From Streptomyces sp. NBC_00670 (GTDB lineage: Bacteria; Actinomycetota; Actinomycetes; Streptomycetales; Streptomycetaceae): 64,000 nt of DNA. Both the position numbers and the translations under genes were made by a program. The notes under the pieces were generated by a model that saw nothing but the letters and a program-made list of their open reading frames with translations, did no database searches and had not been told where the DNA came from. The stretch spans positions 3,413,501-3,477,500 of the forward strand of contig NZ_CP109017.1 in NCBI RefSeq assembly GCF_036226765.1, given 5' to 3'. Shown here piece after piece: positions 35,687 to 44,124 of the stretch; the stretch's first letter is position 1, and each line of letters starts with the position of its first letter.

Positions 35687-36463
35687 ATGGCCAAGCGAAT
35701 CGATGTGAGCGGGCTCACCGCCTTCTACGGCTCCCACAAGGCGATCGACGACATCTCGATGACCGTCGAACCGCGCTCGGTGACGGCGTTCATCGGCCCC
35801 TCGGGCTGCGGGAAGTCCACGTTCCTGCGCACGCTGAACCGCATGCACGAGGTCACGCCCGGCGGCCGGGTCGAGGGCAAGGTGCTGCTGGACGGCGAGG
35901 ACCTGTACGGCACGGGGATCGACCCGGTGTCGGTGCGGCGGGACGTGGGCATGGTGTTCCAGCGCCCGAACCCCTTCCCCACGATGTCGATCTTCGACAA
36001 CGTGGCGGCGGGCCTGCGGCTGAACGGCAAGTACAAGAAGTCGGAACTCGGCGACATCGTCGAGAAGTCGTTGCAGGGCGCCAACCTCTGGAACGAGGTC
36101 AAGGACCGCCTGAACAAGCCGGGCTCCGGCCTCTCCGGCGGCCAGCAGCAGCGACTGTGCATCGCGCGCGCGATAGCCGTGGAGCCGGACGTGCTCCTGA
36201 TGGACGAGCCCTGCTCGGCCCTCGACCCCATCTCGACCCTCGCGATCGAGGACCTGATCAGCGAGCTGAAGGAACGCTTCACGATCGTCATCGTGACGCA
36301 CAACATGCAGCAGGCGGCCCGCGTCTCGGACCGCACGGCGTTCTTCAACCTCGCGGCGGTGGGCCGGCCCGGCAAGCTCATCGAGATCGACGAGACCGAG
36401 CGGATCTTCTCCAACCCGTCGGTCCAGGCGACGGAGGACTACATCTCCGGCCGCTTCGGCTGA
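35687..36463 (+). CDS. pstB: PstB, phosphate ABC transporter ATPase
   Basis: A 258-residue ATPase that powers PstCA. Walker [11 protein letters not shown]-loop [10 protein letters not shown], signature [14 protein letters not shown], Walker [13 protein letters not shown] and H-loop VTHNMQQ are all present. QRPNPFP and [12 protein letters not shown] are typical of PstB rather than other ABC ATPases. Last gene of the operon; a strong terminator follows. No phoU is adjacent; the DUF47 (PhoU-like) gene nearby belongs to the PiT system. Confidence 0.97.
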   Translation: MAKRIDVSGLTAFYGSHKAIDDISMTVEPRSVTAFIGPSGCGKSTFLRTLNRMHEVTPGGRVEGKVLLDGEDLYGTGIDPVSVRRDVGMVFQRPNPFPTMSIFDNVAAGLRLNGKYKKSELGDIVEKSLQGANLWNEVKDRLNKPGSGLSGGQQQRLCIARAIAVEPDVLLMDEPCSALDPISTLAIEDLISELKERFTIVIVTHNMQQAARVSDRTAFFNLAAVGRPGKLIEIDETERIFSNPSVQATEDYISGRFG

Positions 36464-36507
36464 CCCACGACCGCTCGCGGTGCTGCATGGCGGTGCCACC
36501 GCGAGCC

Positions 36508-36540
36508 AAGGGCCCGCCCCCTCTTGGGGACGGGCCCTTT
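36508..36540 (+). terminator. Terminator of the pst operon
   Basis: AAGGGCCCGCCCC pairs with GGGGACGGGCCCTT (one mismatch), 45 bp after the pstB stop, with a short loop (CTCTT) and a T-rich 3' end. A typical Streptomyces intrinsic terminator. Confidence 0.8.
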
Positions 36541-36581
36541 CAAACTTGGGGTGTGTTGTCGGCTGCCGGCCGGTGGAGCTT

Positions 36582-36760
36582 CTCGCGCAGTTCCCCGCGC
36601 CCCTGAAAGGGGCGCGGGGAACTGCGCGAGCAACCAAGAACCAACCCGCACTCCCCCACCCACCCCCACACCCCTCCCCCTCCGGGGGGCCTGGGGGCGG
36701 AGCCCCCAGGTTGGGAATGGGACGGGTAGGGGCGGCGGGGGCGAAAAAACCGGCCGCACC
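36582..36760. repeat. Dispersed GC-rich intergenic repeat, copy 4, with a perfect 23-bp hairpin
   Basis: The left arm 36582-36604 (CTCGCGCAGTTCCCCGCGCC then CCT) and the right arm 36608-36630 are perfect complements around a GAA loop. The rest (CCAACCCGCACTCCC, GGGGGCGGAGCCCCC, GGGTAGGGGCGGCGGGGGCG) matches the other copies. It fills the space between the convergent pstB and PiT genes and could act as a bidirectional terminator. Confidence 0.85.
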
Positions 36761-36769
36761 CCAACGGCA

Positions 36770-37768
36770 CTACAGGACCGCCAGGTCGACCACCCAATAA
36801 CTCACCGCGGCGACAGCCGCAGCCGCCGGCATCGTGATGAACCACCCCAGCACGATGTTCTTGGCCACCCCCCACCGCACCGCGTTCACCCTCCGCGTCG
36901 CCCCCACACCCATGATCGCCGACGTGATCACATGCGTCGTGGAAATGGGCGCCTTGAACAGAAACGCCGTCGTGAACATGATCGACGCCCCCGTCGTCTC
37001 CCCCGCGAACCCCTGCGGCGGATCGAGCTCGATGATCTTCCGCCCCAGCGTCCGCATGATCCGCCAGCCACCCGCGTACGTCCCCAGCGACAACATCACC
37101 GCACACACGAGCTTGACCCACACCGGAATCGGATCCCCGTAGTCCTCGACATCCGCGATGACCAGCGCCATCACCACGATGCCCATGGTCTTCTGCGCGT
37201 CCTGCAGACCATGCCCCAGCGCCATCCCCGCCGCGGACACCGTCTGCGCGATCCGGAACCCCCGCTTCGCCTTGTGCGGATTGGCCCGCCGGAAGATCCA
37301 CATGATCGCGGTCATCACGAGATAACCGACGATCAGACCGACGATCGGCGAGAGGAACATCGGGATGACGACCTTGTCGAGCACCCCGTTCCAGTAGACC
37401 TTGATCCCCCCGGCCAGCGCCGCCCCGACCATCCCGCCGAACAACGCGTGCGAGGAGGACGAGGGCAACCCGAAGTACCAGGTCACGAGGTTCCACACGA
37501 TCGCGCCGACGAGCGCGGCGAAGAGGATCCCCATCCCCTTCGACCCCTCGGGCGTGTCGATCAGCCCCTCACTGACCGTCTTGGCGACCCCGGACCCGAG
37601 GAACGCACCGGCGAGGTTCATCACGGCGGCCATCGCGAGCGCGGCACGCGGGGTCAGCGCCCGCGTCGACACCGAGGTGGCGATCGCGTTGGCCGAGTCG
37701 TGGAAACCGTTGGTGTATGTGAAGAAGAGCGCGACCGCGACGGTCACGATCAGAGCGAAGGTGTCCAT
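36770..37768 (-). CDS. pitH: PiT-family low-affinity inorganic phosphate transporter
   Basis: A 332-residue membrane carrier, probably importing metal-phosphate with protons. Both PiT signatures are present: GFHDSANAIATSVSTRAL near the N-terminus and GHGLQDAQKTMGIV in the middle, with about ten helices. Fits S. coelicolor PitH1 by position. The DUF47 partner gene lies 9 bp upstream on the same strand. Next to pstSCAB, so high- and low-affinity uptake are encoded back to back. Confidence 0.94.
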   Translation of the reverse strand: MDTFALIVTVAVALFFTYTNGFHDSANAIATSVSTRALTPRAALAMAAVMNLAGAFLGSGVAKTVSEGLIDTPEGSKGMGILFAALVGAIVWNLVTWYFGLPSSSSHALFGGMVGAALAGGIKVYWNGVLDKVVIPMFLSPIVGLIVGYLVMTAIMWIFRRANPHKAKRGFRIAQTVSAAGMALGHGLQDAQKTMGIVVMALVIADVEDYGDPIPVWVKLVCAVMLSLGTYAGGWRIMRTLGRKIIELDPPQGFAGETTGASIMFTTAFLFKAPISTTHVITSAIMGVGATRRVNAVRWGVAKNIVLGWFITMPAAAAVAAVSYWVVDLAVL

Positions 37769-37777
37769 GGACGCGCC

Positions 37778-38398
37778 TCAGGACTCCTTGACCGCAATGG
37801 TCTCCACGGTGTTCGCCACGTGCTCGAAGGCGTCGGCCGCCTCCTCCAGGACGTCCACGATCTGCTTGAGCTTGAGCACCTCGATGGCGTCGTACTTGCC
37901 GTTGAAGAGCGTGGCCAGCAGCTTGCGGTGGACCTGGTCGGCCTGGTTCTCCAGCCGGTTGACCTCGATCCAGTACTCGGTGAGGTTGTCCATCGTCCGC
38001 AGGTTCGGCATGGCCTCGGCGGTCAGCTCGGCCGCCCGCGCCAGCACCTCGATCTGCCGTTCGACGCCCTTGGGCAGTTCCTCGACGTTGTAGAGGACGA
38101 CCAGGTCGACGGCCTCCTCCATGAAGTCCATGATGTCGTCCAGGGACGACGCGAGGTTGTAGATGTCCTCGCGGTCGAAGGGCGTGATGAACGAGGAGTT
38201 CAGCTGGTGGAAGATCGCGTGCGTGGCGTCGTCACCGGCGTGTTCCGCGGCCCGCATACGCTCTGCGATCTCGGCCCGGGCGGAGGTGTCCGCCCCGAGC
38301 AGTTCCATCAGGAGCTTCGAGCCCGTGACGATGTTGTCCGCGGACGCGGCGAACATGTCGTAGAAGCTCGTCTCCCTGGGGGTCAGACGAAAGCGCAC
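37778..38398 (-). CDS. DUF47/PhoU-like accessory protein of the PiT transporter
   Basis: A 206-residue all-helical PhoU-like protein. Acidic metal-binding motifs of the DUF47 type are visible (FDREDIYNLASSLDDIMDFM; NRLENQADQVHRKLLATLF). Such proteins partner PiT transporters and are usually their first co-transcribed neighbour, as here. The start is a GTG at 38398. In-frame length matches the family. Confidence 0.93.
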   Translation of the reverse strand: MRFRLTPRETSFYDMFAASADNIVTGSKLLMELLGADTSARAEIAERMRAAEHAGDDATHAIFHQLNSSFITPFDREDIYNLASSLDDIMDFMEEAVDLVVLYNVEELPKGVERQIEVLARAAELTAEAMPNLRTMDNLTEYWIEVNRLENQADQVHRKLLATLFNGKYDAIEVLKLKQIVDVLEEAADAFEHVANTVETIAVKES

Positions 38399-38433
38399 GT
38401 GGGGTCCTCGGGATGCTTCGGTTTCGGTCAGGC

Positions 38434-38450
38434 TGATGCTAGGCGCATCA
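38434..38450 (-). promoter_or_regulatory. Dyad overlapping a possible promoter of the DUF47-pit operon
   Basis: TGATGC-TAGGC-GCATCA is a perfect dyad. On the minus strand TAGCAT within it could be the -10 with TTAGCC 18 nt upstream. An operator function is possible but unproven; it lacks GTTCACC units and so is not a PHO box. Confidence 0.35.
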
Positions 38451-38577
38451 TCCGGCCACGGCTAACGGGCCGTCCCCAGTGTCGCCCATTCGAACACCGT
38501 GCTCGGCACGGGGGCAGGTCCTTGAGTACGGCCGGGCGTACCGGCCGAGGGTTCTCTACCCGCCGGAGTCCCGTACC

Positions 38578-38598
38578 ATATACGGGTGGGGGGTATAT
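38578..38598 (+). promoter_or_regulatory. CsoR operator upstream of csoR
   Basis: ATATAC-GGGTGGGGG-GTATAT, an inverted repeat of 6-bp arms around a G-rich 9-bp spacer, lies 75 bp before the csoR start. It resembles Cu(I)-responsive CsoR sites (ATA-rich arms flanking G/C tracts) and would mediate autoregulation. Confidence 0.7.
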
Positions 38599-38673
38599 GC
38601 CGCAATCGTTGCAGTTCCCACCCCCTTCCCCTCCCTCCCCCTCTCTTTTCCCTTCCCCTCCCAGGAGGACGCG

Positions 38674-39066
38674 ATGACGACCCCGCCCCCCGAGGCCGCC
38701 CCGCCGGCGCCCTCCGCGACGACGGTGGCGGACGCGACGGCGCAGAACGCTGCCACGCCCGTGCTCACGGACCACGACCGCGGCATCCACGGCTACCACA
38801 AACAGAAGGACGAGCACCTCAAACGGCTGCGCCGCATCGAGGGCCAGGTCAGAGGGCTGCAGCGGATGGTCGACGAGGACGTCTACTGCATCGACATACT
38901 CACCCAGGTCTCCGCCTCGACGAAGGCCCTGCAGTCCTTCGCCCTCCAGCTCCTGGAGGAACACCTGCGCCACTGCGTCGCCGACGCGGCCCGCAAGGGC
39001 GGCGACGAGATCGACACGAAGGTGGAAGAGGCGACAAAGGCGATCGCACGCCTGCTCCGCACGTAG
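38674..39066 (+). CDS. csoR: CsoR, copper-sensing transcriptional repressor
   Basis: A 130-residue helical repressor that releases DNA when it binds Cu(I). The Cys-His-Cys copper site is visible: Cys in VYCIDILTQVS, then His and Cys in EEHLRHCVADA. LKRLRRIEGQVRGLQRMVDE is the DNA-binding helix region. The N-terminus (about 30 residues, Pro/Ala/Thr-rich) is longer than in other CsoRs, as in Streptomyces. AGGAGG lies 8 nt before the ATG. A G-rich palindrome upstream fits autorepression. Its position beside PiT matches S. lividans CsoR. Confidence 0.92.
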   Translation: MTTPPPEAAPPAPSATTVADATAQNAATPVLTDHDRGIHGYHKQKDEHLKRLRRIEGQVRGLQRMVDEDVYCIDILTQVSASTKALQSFALQLLEEHLRHCVADAARKGGDEIDTKVEEATKAIARLLRT

Positions 39067-39088
39067 GGACCGGGGGGCGAAGCCCCCG

Positions 39089-39262
39089 TCAGTCCCAGTC
39101 CCCGGAGTCCTCCCCCACCCGCAGCACCTGGTCGATACTCTCGAGCGACAACCGCTCGCCCCGCGCCGCGGACGCCGCGATGATCAGCTCCCCGCACAGC
39201 TCGATCTCGGCAAGAGCCACGTGGTCCTGAACCGCCATCCCACCGACCGGAGCCACGCGCAT
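39089..39262 (-). CDS. 57-residue conserved-looking small protein
   Basis: A short acidic reading frame, MRVAPVGGMAVQDHVALAEI then ELCGELIIAASAARGERLSL and ESIDQVLRVGEDSGDWD. The pattern (amphipathic helix followed by RLSLESIDQVLRV) looks like a small helical domain rather than noise. AGAGG lies just before the ATG at 39262; a second ATG eight codons on is possible. Convergent with csoR. I recall similar short Streptomyces hypothetical proteins but know no function. Confidence 0.65.
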   Translation of the reverse strand: MRVAPVGGMAVQDHVALAEIELCGELIIAASAARGERLSLESIDQVLRVGEDSGDWD

Positions 39263-39362
39263 CACCTCTTCCTGCCGTCACCGACCTCCAAGAGTAGGGA
39301 GCGGCACACGCCCCGCGCATGGCACGGAAGGGCTAGTTCTCGCGCCCATGCCGTGGCGCCAG

Positions 39363-40196
39363 TCACTTTTCGGCAATTTTCCCGTCGTAGATGTCGGCCC
39401 CCTGGGGCAGCCGTACGTCGACGTCCACCCCGAAGTCGTACAGCAGCGCCGTCGACGCGACCGCGACCGGGTCCTTGGACTGCCCGCCCACGAAGCTGAA
39501 CCGGTGCCGGATCTTCCGGATCCGCCCCTGGTCGTCGAGGTACACGTCGAACGGCACCTCGGCGGTGGCGAACCCCTTGGCCGCCGCGGCGAGGGGCCCC
39601 CGGTTCACCGCGGAGGCGTCGCGTGCGGCGAGCGCGAGGTCGGCGGTGCCGCGGTAGTGCCGTACGGGGGTTCCGGCGACCTCGGTGCGCCCGACGTACG
39701 TCGCCGTACGGGCCCCGCGCAGCACCTCGGCCGCGGCGTACGGATCGGTGACGCCGCCGGTGACGAGGTTGCCGTCGGAGAGGGTGCCGGTGTCGACCCG
39801 TACCCACTTGTCGGCGGGGACGCCGGCCCCACGGTTCTTCATGAACAGCGCACCGGGGGCCAGGAGTTCGGTGATGGGCCGGTGCTCGCGCGCACCGGCG
39901 GGGTCCTCGGGGAGGAGCACCTTCAGCCGGCCGAGCCGCTCGCGGTAGTCGTAGACGCCGGCGCCGCGGATGGTGACGCGGGTGCCGCCGGTGGCCATCT
40001 CCATGGAGGTCCGCGCCTGGGAGGTGCCGGCCCGGACGAGCCGGGCGGCGGCTCCGTGCAGTACGGCGACGGCGTCACCGCCGGACGCCGCCTCCTGCGC
40101 CCCGGCGCGCTCGCCGGAACACCCGCCCGCGCAGACCCCCAGTGCCGCGGCCACGACGACCGCCGCGCTCGTCCGCCAGTGCCGCCGCGCCACCAT
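39363..40196 (-). CDS. Secreted lipoprotein, LppX/LprG-like
   Basis: A 277-residue protein with a Sec signal peptide and a lipobox-like VCAGGC-SGE (lipidated Cys at about residue 26). The outer domain has repeated beta segments: SMEMATGGTRVTIRGAGVYD, RVDTGTLSDGNLVTGG, VPFDVYLDDQGRIRKIRHRF. The last resembles the half-barrel proteins of the LppX/LprG family that carry lipids. The assignment rests on pattern only. It ends with YDGKIAEK. Confidence 0.78.
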   Translation of the reverse strand: MVARRHWRTSAAVVVAAALGVCAGGCSGERAGAQEAASGGDAVAVLHGAAARLVRAGTSQARTSMEMATGGTRVTIRGAGVYDYRERLGRLKVLLPEDPAGAREHRPITELLAPGALFMKNRGAGVPADKWVRVDTGTLSDGNLVTGGVTDPYAAAEVLRGARTATYVGRTEVAGTPVRHYRGTADLALAARDASAVNRGPLAAAAKGFATAEVPFDVYLDDQGRIRKIRHRFSFVGGQSKDPVAVASTALLYDFGVDVDVRLPQGADIYDGKIAEK

Positions 40197-40310
40197 CGCC
40201 GTTACCCCCAGCCGGGTCGGTCCCGTCCCTCCAGTCGCCGGGTTAACGAGGACCGGGGATCCCCGTCACGCGCCGGATAGCACGGGGCACCCCCTGGGTA
40301 ACGTGTTGAC

Positions 40311-40466
40311 GTGCCGGAAGAACACCGCGACAGCGAACCCCACCGCACCACGACCGTCGAACAGGGCCGCTTCTGCGCCGCCACCTGCACCTGCGGCTGG
40401 CGCGGCCCGGCAAGAAGAGCCAGAAGCCTGGCCAGAACAGACGCGGAAAACCATCGCGCCCCGTGA
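40311..40466 (+). CDS. 51-residue Cys-containing small protein
   Basis: Starts with GTG and reads MPEEHRDSEPHRTTTVEQGR, FCAATCTCGW, then a basic helix RGPARRARSLARTDAENHRAP. The CxxxCxC motif could bind zinc or iron. TAACGT lies 6 nt before the GTG, consistent with a leaderless message. Located between the lipoprotein and PAP2 genes, opposite to both. It is too short for confident family assignment. Confidence 0.55.
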   Translation: MPEEHRDSEPHRTTTVEQGRFCAATCTCGWRGPARRARSLARTDAENHRAP

Positions 40467-40508
40467 CGCGGAGCGCGACAAGCCACCGTGCACTGAAGGG
40501 GCGCCCCC

Positions 40509-41195
40509 CTACGCCGCCAGGTCCCGCTCCCCCGCGACCTCCGCCGACGCCTCGGCCACAACCGCCCGCCCCCGCGCCCGCACGATCCACCCCAGCCGAG
40601 GCGACCGCTCCACCACCCGCACCACCGGTGTCAGCAAAGCCATCGCCACCGGCGACAACAACAACGCCACCGCCGTCCCGAGCGCGAACCCGCCCACCAC
40701 GTCGGTCGGGTAGTGCACCCCCATGTACACGCGGCAGAACCCCTCGAGCAGCGCCAGCCCGATCCCCGCCATCCCGAACCGCCGGTTGGCGACGAACAGC
40801 CCCACCGCGATCGCCATGGTCAGCGTCGCGTGATCGCTCACGAACGAGAAGTCGTTCTTCCCGTCGACGAGCACGTCGAGCCCGTCATGGTCGACGAACG
40901 GCCGCGGCCGCTCCACGAACCCCCGGATCGGCACGTTCACCAGCACCGCGACCCCGGCCGCGAGCGGCGCCCACACCAGCGCGGCCACAGAGGACGCCGC
41001 GCCGTCACCACCCCGCCGCCGCACCCCCCACCAGCACCACAGCACCAGCACCACCATGGCGAGCAGCAGCCCGTACTCCCCGATGAACTCCATCACCCGG
41101 TCGAACCAGTGCGGCGCGTCCTTGGCCAGGCCGTTGATGTCGTACAGCAGCTCGACGTCGGGGTTCGACCCGGAGGATTCGGCGAGTCCAGCCAT
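40509..41195 (-). CDS. PAP2-family phosphatase
   Basis: A 228-residue integral membrane phosphatase. Three PAP2 motifs are seen in order: VERPRPF, SFVSDHATLTMAIAV (the SxHA motif with catalytic His) and RVYMGVHYPTDVVGG (second His). Probably acts on lipid phosphates or undecaprenyl pyrophosphate in the membrane; the substrate is unknown. Five or six helices; the N-terminus (DVELLYDINGLAKDAPHWFD) is typical. Confidence 0.92.
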   Translation of the reverse strand: MAGLAESSGSNPDVELLYDINGLAKDAPHWFDRVMEFIGEYGLLLAMVVLVLWCWWGVRRRGGDGAASSVAALVWAPLAAGVAVLVNVPIRGFVERPRPFVDHDGLDVLVDGKNDFSFVSDHATLTMAIAVGLFVANRRFGMAGIGLALLEGFCRVYMGVHYPTDVVGGFALGTAVALLLSPVAMALLTPVVRVVERSPRLGWIVRARGRAVVAEASAEVAGERDLAA

Positions 41196-41562
41196 CGTGC
41201 AGCGGCCCCTTCGTCGTCATTACCAGTCGCATCGGTGCGGCGGCGCCGTCCGCGCGCCTCCACGCACGTACACGCGTCACCGCGGGTTCCACCCCCGTGG
41301 CCGTAGAACGGACCGGGCCGTCTCCGTGGCCCCGCTCGTGCCGCGGCGGGATCCGCACGGATGGTTGCCGCTGTCTACGTGAACAAGGAACGCACACCGC
41401 TCTCCGGAACGTTCCACGTTCCACCGAATGATCACGCAGACGTTATCGAAGAGAAATGCGTCGCCGCAGCTCAGGAGGTGCGTACGGGGGACGGTATCAA
41501 GCCAGCCGGCTCCCGCTCGCCCTCCGTTCGGGTAAGGCCCGAAACCCCTCCGAGGTGGTGTT
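41196..41562. other. Non-coding interval with palindromes
   Basis: 367 bp upstream of the PAP2 gene. It contains GGAACGTTCC (a perfect 10-bp palindrome near 41403-41412, followed by another GTTCC) and TTCGGG-TAAGG-CCCGAA (41527-41543), a small stem that may end the transglycosylase/NlpC transcript. No gene is supported. Confidence 0.5.
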
Positions 41563-42570
41563 TCACACCGCGCTGGGGAGCGCTTTCGCGCCATCTTCGG
41601 TGACCCGGGTGGCGCCGAAGTAGTCAGGGGTGTCGATCGGATCAAACCGGATGACCGCCCCGGTTCTGGGCGCGTCGATCATGTACCCGCCGCCGACGTA
41701 GATGCCGACGTGCCGGATGGCCCGGGAGTTGGTCAGATCGTCGGAGAAGAACACGAGATCACCGGGCCTCAGTTCGCTCCGCTTGGGGTGCGGCCCGGCG
41801 TTGTACTGGTCGTTGGCGACGCGCGGCAGCGTGATCCCGACCTTCTCGTACGCGGCCTTGGTCAGCCCCGAGCAGTCGAACCGCCCGCCGTCCGCGGCCG
41901 TTCCGTTCCCGCCCCACAGATACGGCGTCCCCAGCTTCGTCTGGGCGTAGTTGATGGCACCGGCGGCCTGCTCGCTCGGCTCCACCGTCGTCACCGGGGC
42001 GGCGAAGCTCTCGGCGAGCGTGGTGATCGTCTTGACGTAGTTCTGCGTCTCGCCGTACGGCGGCACGCCGTTGTAGCGGAGGACGGCGTCGGGGCCCGCG
42101 TTGTACGCGGCGAGCATGTTCTTGGTGGGGTCGCCGGAGGCGGTCTTGACGTACTGGGCGAGCTTGCAGTCGTACGAGGCGGCCGACGGGATCGCGTCGG
42201 CGGGGTCCCAGACGTCGCGCCGGCCGTCGCCGTTGCCGTCGACGCCGTGGGTGGCCCAGGTGCTGGGGATGAACTGCGCTATCCCCTCGGCCGCCGCCGC
42301 GCTCCGCGCCTTCGGGTTGAACCCGCTCTCCTGGTAGAGCTGCGCGGCGAGCAGCGCCGGGTTGAGCGCCTCGCACTTGTTGCCGTACTTCTGGACCAGG
42401 TCCTGGTACGCGGCCGGAACGGCCCCCTTGGCCAGGGCCACGACACCGGCGCCGACGCCGTTGGCCATGTTCCCGGCGACCATGTAGACGCCGACGACGA
42501 GCAGCATGACGAAGCTGAGACCGCCGCCGGCGGCAACGGTGACCCAGATCCACGCCTTACGCACCGTCAA
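41563..42570 (-). CDS. Bifunctional cell-wall hydrolase: lytic transglycosylase plus NlpC/P60 endopeptidase
   Basis: A 335-residue envelope enzyme. One N-terminal transmembrane helix (about residues 15-35) anchors it. A lytic transglycosylase-like domain follows with the catalytic Glu in LYQESGFNP and MLAAYNAGPDAVLRYNG. The C-terminal NlpC/P60 domain carries the catalytic Cys in RFDCSGLTK and His in IRHVGIYVG. It would cut glycan strands and stem peptides. DGNGDGRRDVWDP between motifs looks like a calcium loop. It starts at 42570 with a GTG-like start; no c-di-AMP riboswitch fits in the 70-bp upstream gap. Confidence 0.93.
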   Translation of the reverse strand: MTVRKAWIWVTVAAGGGLSFVMLLVVGVYMVAGNMANGVGAGVVALAKGAVPAAYQDLVQKYGNKCEALNPALLAAQLYQESGFNPKARSAAAAEGIAQFIPSTWATHGVDGNGDGRRDVWDPADAIPSAASYDCKLAQYVKTASGDPTKNMLAAYNAGPDAVLRYNGVPPYGETQNYVKTITTLAESFAAPVTTVEPSEQAAGAINYAQTKLGTPYLWGGNGTAADGGRFDCSGLTKAAYEKVGITLPRVANDQYNAGPHPKRSELRPGDLVFFSDDLTNSRAIRHVGIYVGGGYMIDAPRTGAVIRFDPIDTPDYFGATRVTEDGAKALPSAV

Positions 42571-42639
42571 CCGCCCCTCGCCGGTCGGAAGTCCACCGCC
42601 CGTCAGTTTAGAGGCGGGACCGCGCCGAGGGAATGATCA

Positions 42640-43446
42640 CTATTGCGCCATGACGGTCCGATACAGCCGCCCCGCGTCCCGGCCGAGGACCACGCTGTAC
42701 GACACGTCCGCGGTGGCGCCGCCCTCCTCGTACCCGCCGATCACGCCGACGACGGCGCCGGAGCGGTCCAGCCAGGGGCTGCCGCTGGTGCCACCGGTGA
42801 AACCGGGACAGTCGATGCGCTGTTGGGTGGGGCTGTGGAGGGTGGGGCGGTTGGTACAGGCGAGGGGGGTTTGGCGGGCGTCGGGATACCCGACGACGGT
42901 GACGACGCCGGCGCCGTCACCGACCGGCCGCCCCGTACCGAGGGCATCGGCCCCGGCCCCGAAGGCATTCGCCCCGACGACGTCCTCCACGCCCCTCCCC
43001 TCGCCGTCGCTCTCCAGCACGGCGAAGGCGAGGTCGTGGTCCTCGTCGGCGCCGTCCGCCCAGGCGTCGTCGTAGAAGACGTCCCGCACCTTCCACACCC
43101 CGTGGGGCGCCCTGCCGTCCCGGTACCCCGGCGCGAACCACACCGCTCCGCCCCCGTCCACACAGTGCGCGGCGGTGACGACGAGGTCGTGGCGGGGGCT
43201 GTGCACGACGGAGGCGGTGCAGAAGTGCCGGCGGCCGGCGTCGAGGAGGACGCCGACGCGGTCGGCGCGCGGCGAGGGCGGGGCGGTGCGGGTCACGCCG
43301 AGGCGCTGCCTCCCGGGCCCCTCGTCGGCGGCGGCGACGCTGACGGACGTGGCGGCGAGCAGCACCGCACAGCCGAGCAGGAGGTGCTGCGACCGGAAGC
43401 GGCCGGATCGGGCGGAGCCGCCCGGCACGCATCGCTGGCGCTTCAT
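42640..43446 (-). CDS. Secreted trypsin-like serine protease
   Basis: A 268-residue exported protease. A signal peptide (LLLGCAVLLAATSVSVAAAD) precedes a domain with the triad: VVTAAHC (His), EDHDLAFAVL (Asp), and GTSGSPWLD (Ser). Cys pairs (CTASVVHS, AAHCVD, CTNRPTL, IDCPGF) suggest disulfides. The substrate is unknown. It ends 70 bp before the NlpC/P60 gene start. Confidence 0.9.
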   Translation of the reverse strand: MKRQRCVPGGSARSGRFRSQHLLLGCAVLLAATSVSVAAADEGPGRQRLGVTRTAPPSPRADRVGVLLDAGRRHFCTASVVHSPRHDLVVTAAHCVDGGGAVWFAPGYRDGRAPHGVWKVRDVFYDDAWADGADEDHDLAFAVLESDGEGRGVEDVVGANAFGAGADALGTGRPVGDGAGVVTVVGYPDARQTPLACTNRPTLHSPTQQRIDCPGFTGGTSGSPWLDRSGAVVGVIGGYEEGGATADVSYSVVLGRDAGRLYRTVMAQ

Positions 43447-43476
43447 TTCAGCCAGGGGTACCCGGGGACCGGCCGG

Positions 43477-43908
43477 TCACACCCGGCACTCGGCCCACAG
43501 CAGCTTCCCGCCGTGCGCGGAGCCGAGCTCGCGGAGGGCGTAGCCGCCGTAGTCGTCGGCGCAGGCCCGTACGAGGTGGAGCCCGCGCCCGGACTCGGCG
43601 CCCGGGCCGGGCGGCGGTGCCGCCCGCTCGGTGCCGAAGCCGGGCGGGAGCGCGGGGCTCCGGTCCCACACCCCGACGCGCAACCGCCCGCGCCCGGCGT
43701 CGTACCGGATGCGCAGGGCGTACTCCCCGTCGGTGTGCGTCTGCGCGTTGGCGAGCAGCTCGGCGGCAAGCAGCTCGGCGGTGGGGACGTGCGGCTCGAG
43801 CCCATAACTCCCGAGCACCCGCCGCAAGGTGCAGCGCCCGATCCCGGGTGCCCGTGGATCATGCGGAAGATGGAGGGTGTAGGCCCAGGACGGCGCTACG
43901 GTTGCCAT
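43477..43908 (-). CDS. ATP-binding SpoIIAB/RsbW-like regulatory kinase
   Basis: A 143-residue HATPase-c protein. AELLAAELLANAQTHTDGEY is the N-box segment, VWDRSPALPPGF the G1-like box, and ESGRGLHLVRACADDYG the G2-like box. Such anti-sigma-like ATPases in Streptomyces are often encoded divergently from HTH-DUF5753 regulators, as here. The kinase target is unknown. Confidence 0.9.
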   Translation of the reverse strand: MATVAPSWAYTLHLPHDPRAPGIGRCTLRRVLGSYGLEPHVPTAELLAAELLANAQTHTDGEYALRIRYDAGRGRLRVGVWDRSPALPPGFGTERAAPPPGPGAESGRGLHLVRACADDYGGYALRELGSAHGGKLLWAECRV

Positions 43909-44124
43909 GAAAGTCTCCGATCACTGAGGGGAGTTGGTGAAGTGCGTACGGTGCGTGTCCGCGATGCCCAGTGACCTTCGCCGCTCCGTCGAGCGGGGCA
44001 CTTCTGGGCGGGGGCGCCGACTTATAAGGTAGCGGTGCAGCGAAAATACATGAACCGTTCCTCGGGAATTCCAATCACTGCCACCCATGTGGGTGACGGA
44101 GTACGCCAGAAGGCAGGCCACCGC

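Noticed and set aside
42571..42639. A c-di-AMP (ydaO-type) riboswitch before the NlpC/P60 hydrolase
   Set aside because: Only about 70 bp separate the genes, too short, and the conserved motifs are absent.
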